From: Clostridia bacterium
GTDB taxonomy: Bacteria; Bacillota; Clostridia; Oscillospirales; QAMX01
NCBI GenBank assembly: GCA_024404415.1
Contig: JAKSPX010000058.1
Location: forward strand, 1 to 7,916
DNA length: 7,916 nt
Direction: 5' to 3'
In this document: positions 7,352 to 7,916 of the stretch, piece after piece
Position numbering within the stretch: the first letter of the stretch is position 1
Layout: each line of letters starts with the position of its first letter
Position numbers and translations under genes: made by a program
Notes under the pieces: generated by a model
What the model was told of the DNA's origin: nothing
The model's database searches: none
Seen by the model: only the letters and a program-made list of their open reading frames with translations

Positions 7352-7400
7352 ATTAACGCCCGCCGCGCGGCGTGGAGTGACCCGCACGGAAGGCGTTAAT
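7352..7400 (-). other. Large hairpin in the marR operon mRNA leader
   Basis: ATTAACGCC (7352-7360) and GGCGTTAAT (7392-7400) are perfect 9-bp inverted arms. Inside them 7363-7370 (CCGCGCGG) and 7382-7389 (CCGCACGG) pair over 8 bp with one G-U in the minus-strand RNA. A 2x2 internal loop separates the stems and an 11-nt apical loop caps them. If transcription starts near 7414, the stem begins about 14 nt from the 5' end and ends about 13 nt before the ribosome site. No U-run follows, so it is unlikely to be an intrinsic terminator; a 5' stabilising or regulatory structure is likelier. Confidence 0.55.
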
Positions 7401-7416
7401 TAGTTAACTAACTAAT
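7399..7416. promoter_or_regulatory. Probable MarR operator palindrome
   Basis: ATTAGTTAACTAACTAAT has 8-bp perfect inverted arms (ATTAGTTA/TAACTAAT) around a 2-bp centre; an internal 12-bp perfect palindrome TTAGTTAACTAA is nested at 7400-7411. It lies four bases downstream of the -10 of the marR promoter and covers the expected transcription start, the usual place for a MarR autorepression site. Size and AT-rich GTTA-type arms match known MarR-family operators. Binding is inferred, not shown. Confidence 0.72.
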
Positions 7417-7420
7417 CAAA

Positions 7421-7449
7421 AGTATAGCACCCACCGACGGTTTTGTCAA
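7421..7449 (-). promoter_or_regulatory. Sigma-A promoter of the marR-ABC-ABC operon
   Basis: On the minus strand, TTGACA (7449-7444, perfect) is followed by a 17-bp spacer and TATACT (7426-7421, one mismatch to TATAAT). The spacer ends in TGC, giving an extended -10 as well. This is the best promoter in the window. The predicted start is near 7414, inside the palindrome at 7399-7416, leaving a leader of about 90 nt before the marR ATG. A strong promoter under an operator fits a tightly repressed, inducible exporter. Confidence 0.82.
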
Positions 7450-7456
7450 TGGGTGC
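7427..7456. repeat. 7-bp inverted repeat bracketing the -35, possible terminator of the clp gene
   Basis: GCACCCA (7427-7433) and TGGGTGC (7450-7456) are perfect inverted arms with a 16-bp gap that contains the -35 and most of the promoter spacer. On the minus strand it follows the clp stop by about 12 bp, and ATACTTTTG comes after it, so it could be a weak terminator for clp transcripts that overlaps the next promoter. Alternatively it is a second regulator site. I cannot decide between these from sequence. Confidence 0.4.
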
Positions 7457-7468
7457 CATGAGAATATT

Positions 7469-7916
7469 TTATTGTGGTAGAGCGATGGTTTCGGTTTCGA
7501 GACAGATCTCGCCCTCGTGAAGCACGATTACCGCGCGTCCGTCCTTTCCGAGCTTATGCGCCAGGATGGCCTCCGAAAGGCGGTCCTCGACCTCATTTCT
7601 GACCAGTCTTCCGACCGGGCGCGCCCCGCCCCCGGCCTTTAGCGCTTCTTTGGCGATCCATCCGGGAAGCCCGTCACTCCACGAAAGGAAGATGCCCCGG
7701 GAAGACGCGCGTTCCCTCGTCCTTTCCATCGTCTTTTGGGCGATCCTCTCAAGCGTCTCCTCTTTCAGGCGCTCAAAGGGGACCACCGCGTCGATCCTGC
7801 CCAGAAATTCCGGGCGAAAGGTCTTTTTGAGTTCCGCAAAGAGCTCCGTATGCTCCCTCTCCCGGCTTTCCCCGCCGAAACCGAGGCGACTTTTTTCTCC
7901 CGAAGCAAGGGCGCCT
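7469..7916 (-). CDS. Clp/Hsp100 AAA+ unfoldase, C-terminal 148 residues (partial)
   Basis: Read through to the right edge in one frame, this is the end of the second AAA+ module of a ClpA/ClpB/ClpC-type ATPase. LGFGG near the start of the fragment corresponds to the family's linker before sensor 1 regions end. FRPEFLGRIDAVVPFERL matches the conserved PEFLNRID block, whose Arg is the arginine finger. GGGARPVGRLVRNEVEDRLSEAIL is the sensor-2 region (GARP) and its following helix; VEDRLSE is reminiscent of ClpC. The protein ends ALPQ at a TAA (7471-7469). These ATPases unfold proteins, often for ClpP, or disaggregate them. The fragment lacks the first AAA+ module and N-domain, so ClpA, ClpB, ClpC or ClpE cannot be separated; an internal GTG at 7786 is not the start. 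It ends 143 bp before marR and is on the same strand, but marR has its own promoter. Confidence 0.86.
   Translation of the reverse strand, partial: GALASGEKSRLGFGGESREREHTELFAELKKTFRPEFLGRIDAVVPFERLKEETLERIAQKTMERTRERASSRGIFLSWSDGLPGWIAKEALKAGGGARPVGRLVRNEVEDRLSEAILAHKLGKDGRAVIVLHEGEICLETETIALPQ

Noticed and set aside
7469..7786. A separate 105-residue gene starting at GTG 7786
   Set aside because: The frame continues upstream without a stop to the window edge and encodes the conserved PEFLGRID block, so this is the end of a longer Clp ATPase gene.
1036..7916. A working ClpP-type protease built from the TepA-like protein and the Clp ATPase at the right edge
   Set aside because: The genes are almost 6 kb apart, on opposite strands and separated by unrelated genes, and TepA proteins are not known to pair with Clp ATPases.

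Overview
The window looks like chromosomal DNA of a GC-rich, low-to-moderate complexity Bacillota (Firmicutes), most likely a member of Clostridia. The reasons are a clostridial-type SecA N-terminus, a TepA-family ClpP-like protein, AAAGG-type ribosome binding sites throughout, and a MarR-led heterodimeric ABC exporter operon of the LmrCD/BmrCD kind. This placement is inference from protein style; nothing in the window fixes genus or species. I see no transposase, CRISPR array, tRNA, rRNA or integrase.

Layout from left to right. Positions 1-878 (minus) are the first 292 codons of secA, the Sec translocase motor, running off the left edge. A 157-bp AT-rich divergent region follows. It holds an extended -10 promoter for secA and two exact 12-bp direct repeats 21 bp apart, one of which overlaps the secA -35. 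Positions 1036-1647 (plus) are a tepA-type ClpP-like serine peptidase gene; B. subtilis TepA is linked to preprotein translocation, so its divergence from secA is suggestive. A strong hairpin at 1650-1673 separates it from a convergent GH32 glycosidase gene (1682-3202, minus), which has unusual active-site motifs. Next come three tightly coupled minus-strand genes, each pair overlapping by 4 bp (ATGA): a MarR-family repressor (6849-7325), an ABC half-transporter with a degenerate ATPase site (5131-6852), and an ABC half-transporter with a canonical site (3269-5134). The right edge (7469-7916, minus) is the C-terminal 148 codons of a Clp/Hsp100 AAA+ unfoldase.

How the genes work together. The marR-ABC-ABC set reads as a self-contained inducible exporter operon. 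It has a near-consensus sigma-A promoter (TTGACA, 17 bp, TATACT with an upstream TG) and an 18-bp palindrome over the predicted start point as the probable MarR operator. A large hairpin follows in the mRNA leader. The residue swaps in the two nucleotide-binding domains predict an asymmetric heterodimer with one catalytic and one non-catalytic ATP site. The GH32 gene lies 66 bp downstream on the same strand with no convincing promoter of its own, so read-through from the exporter operon is possible. No sugar importer is present.

Overall this is mostly ordinary housekeeping and efflux DNA. The points most worth a second look are the regulatory architecture at 7352-7456, the secA/tepA divergent region, and the non-canonical GH32 catalytic motifs.
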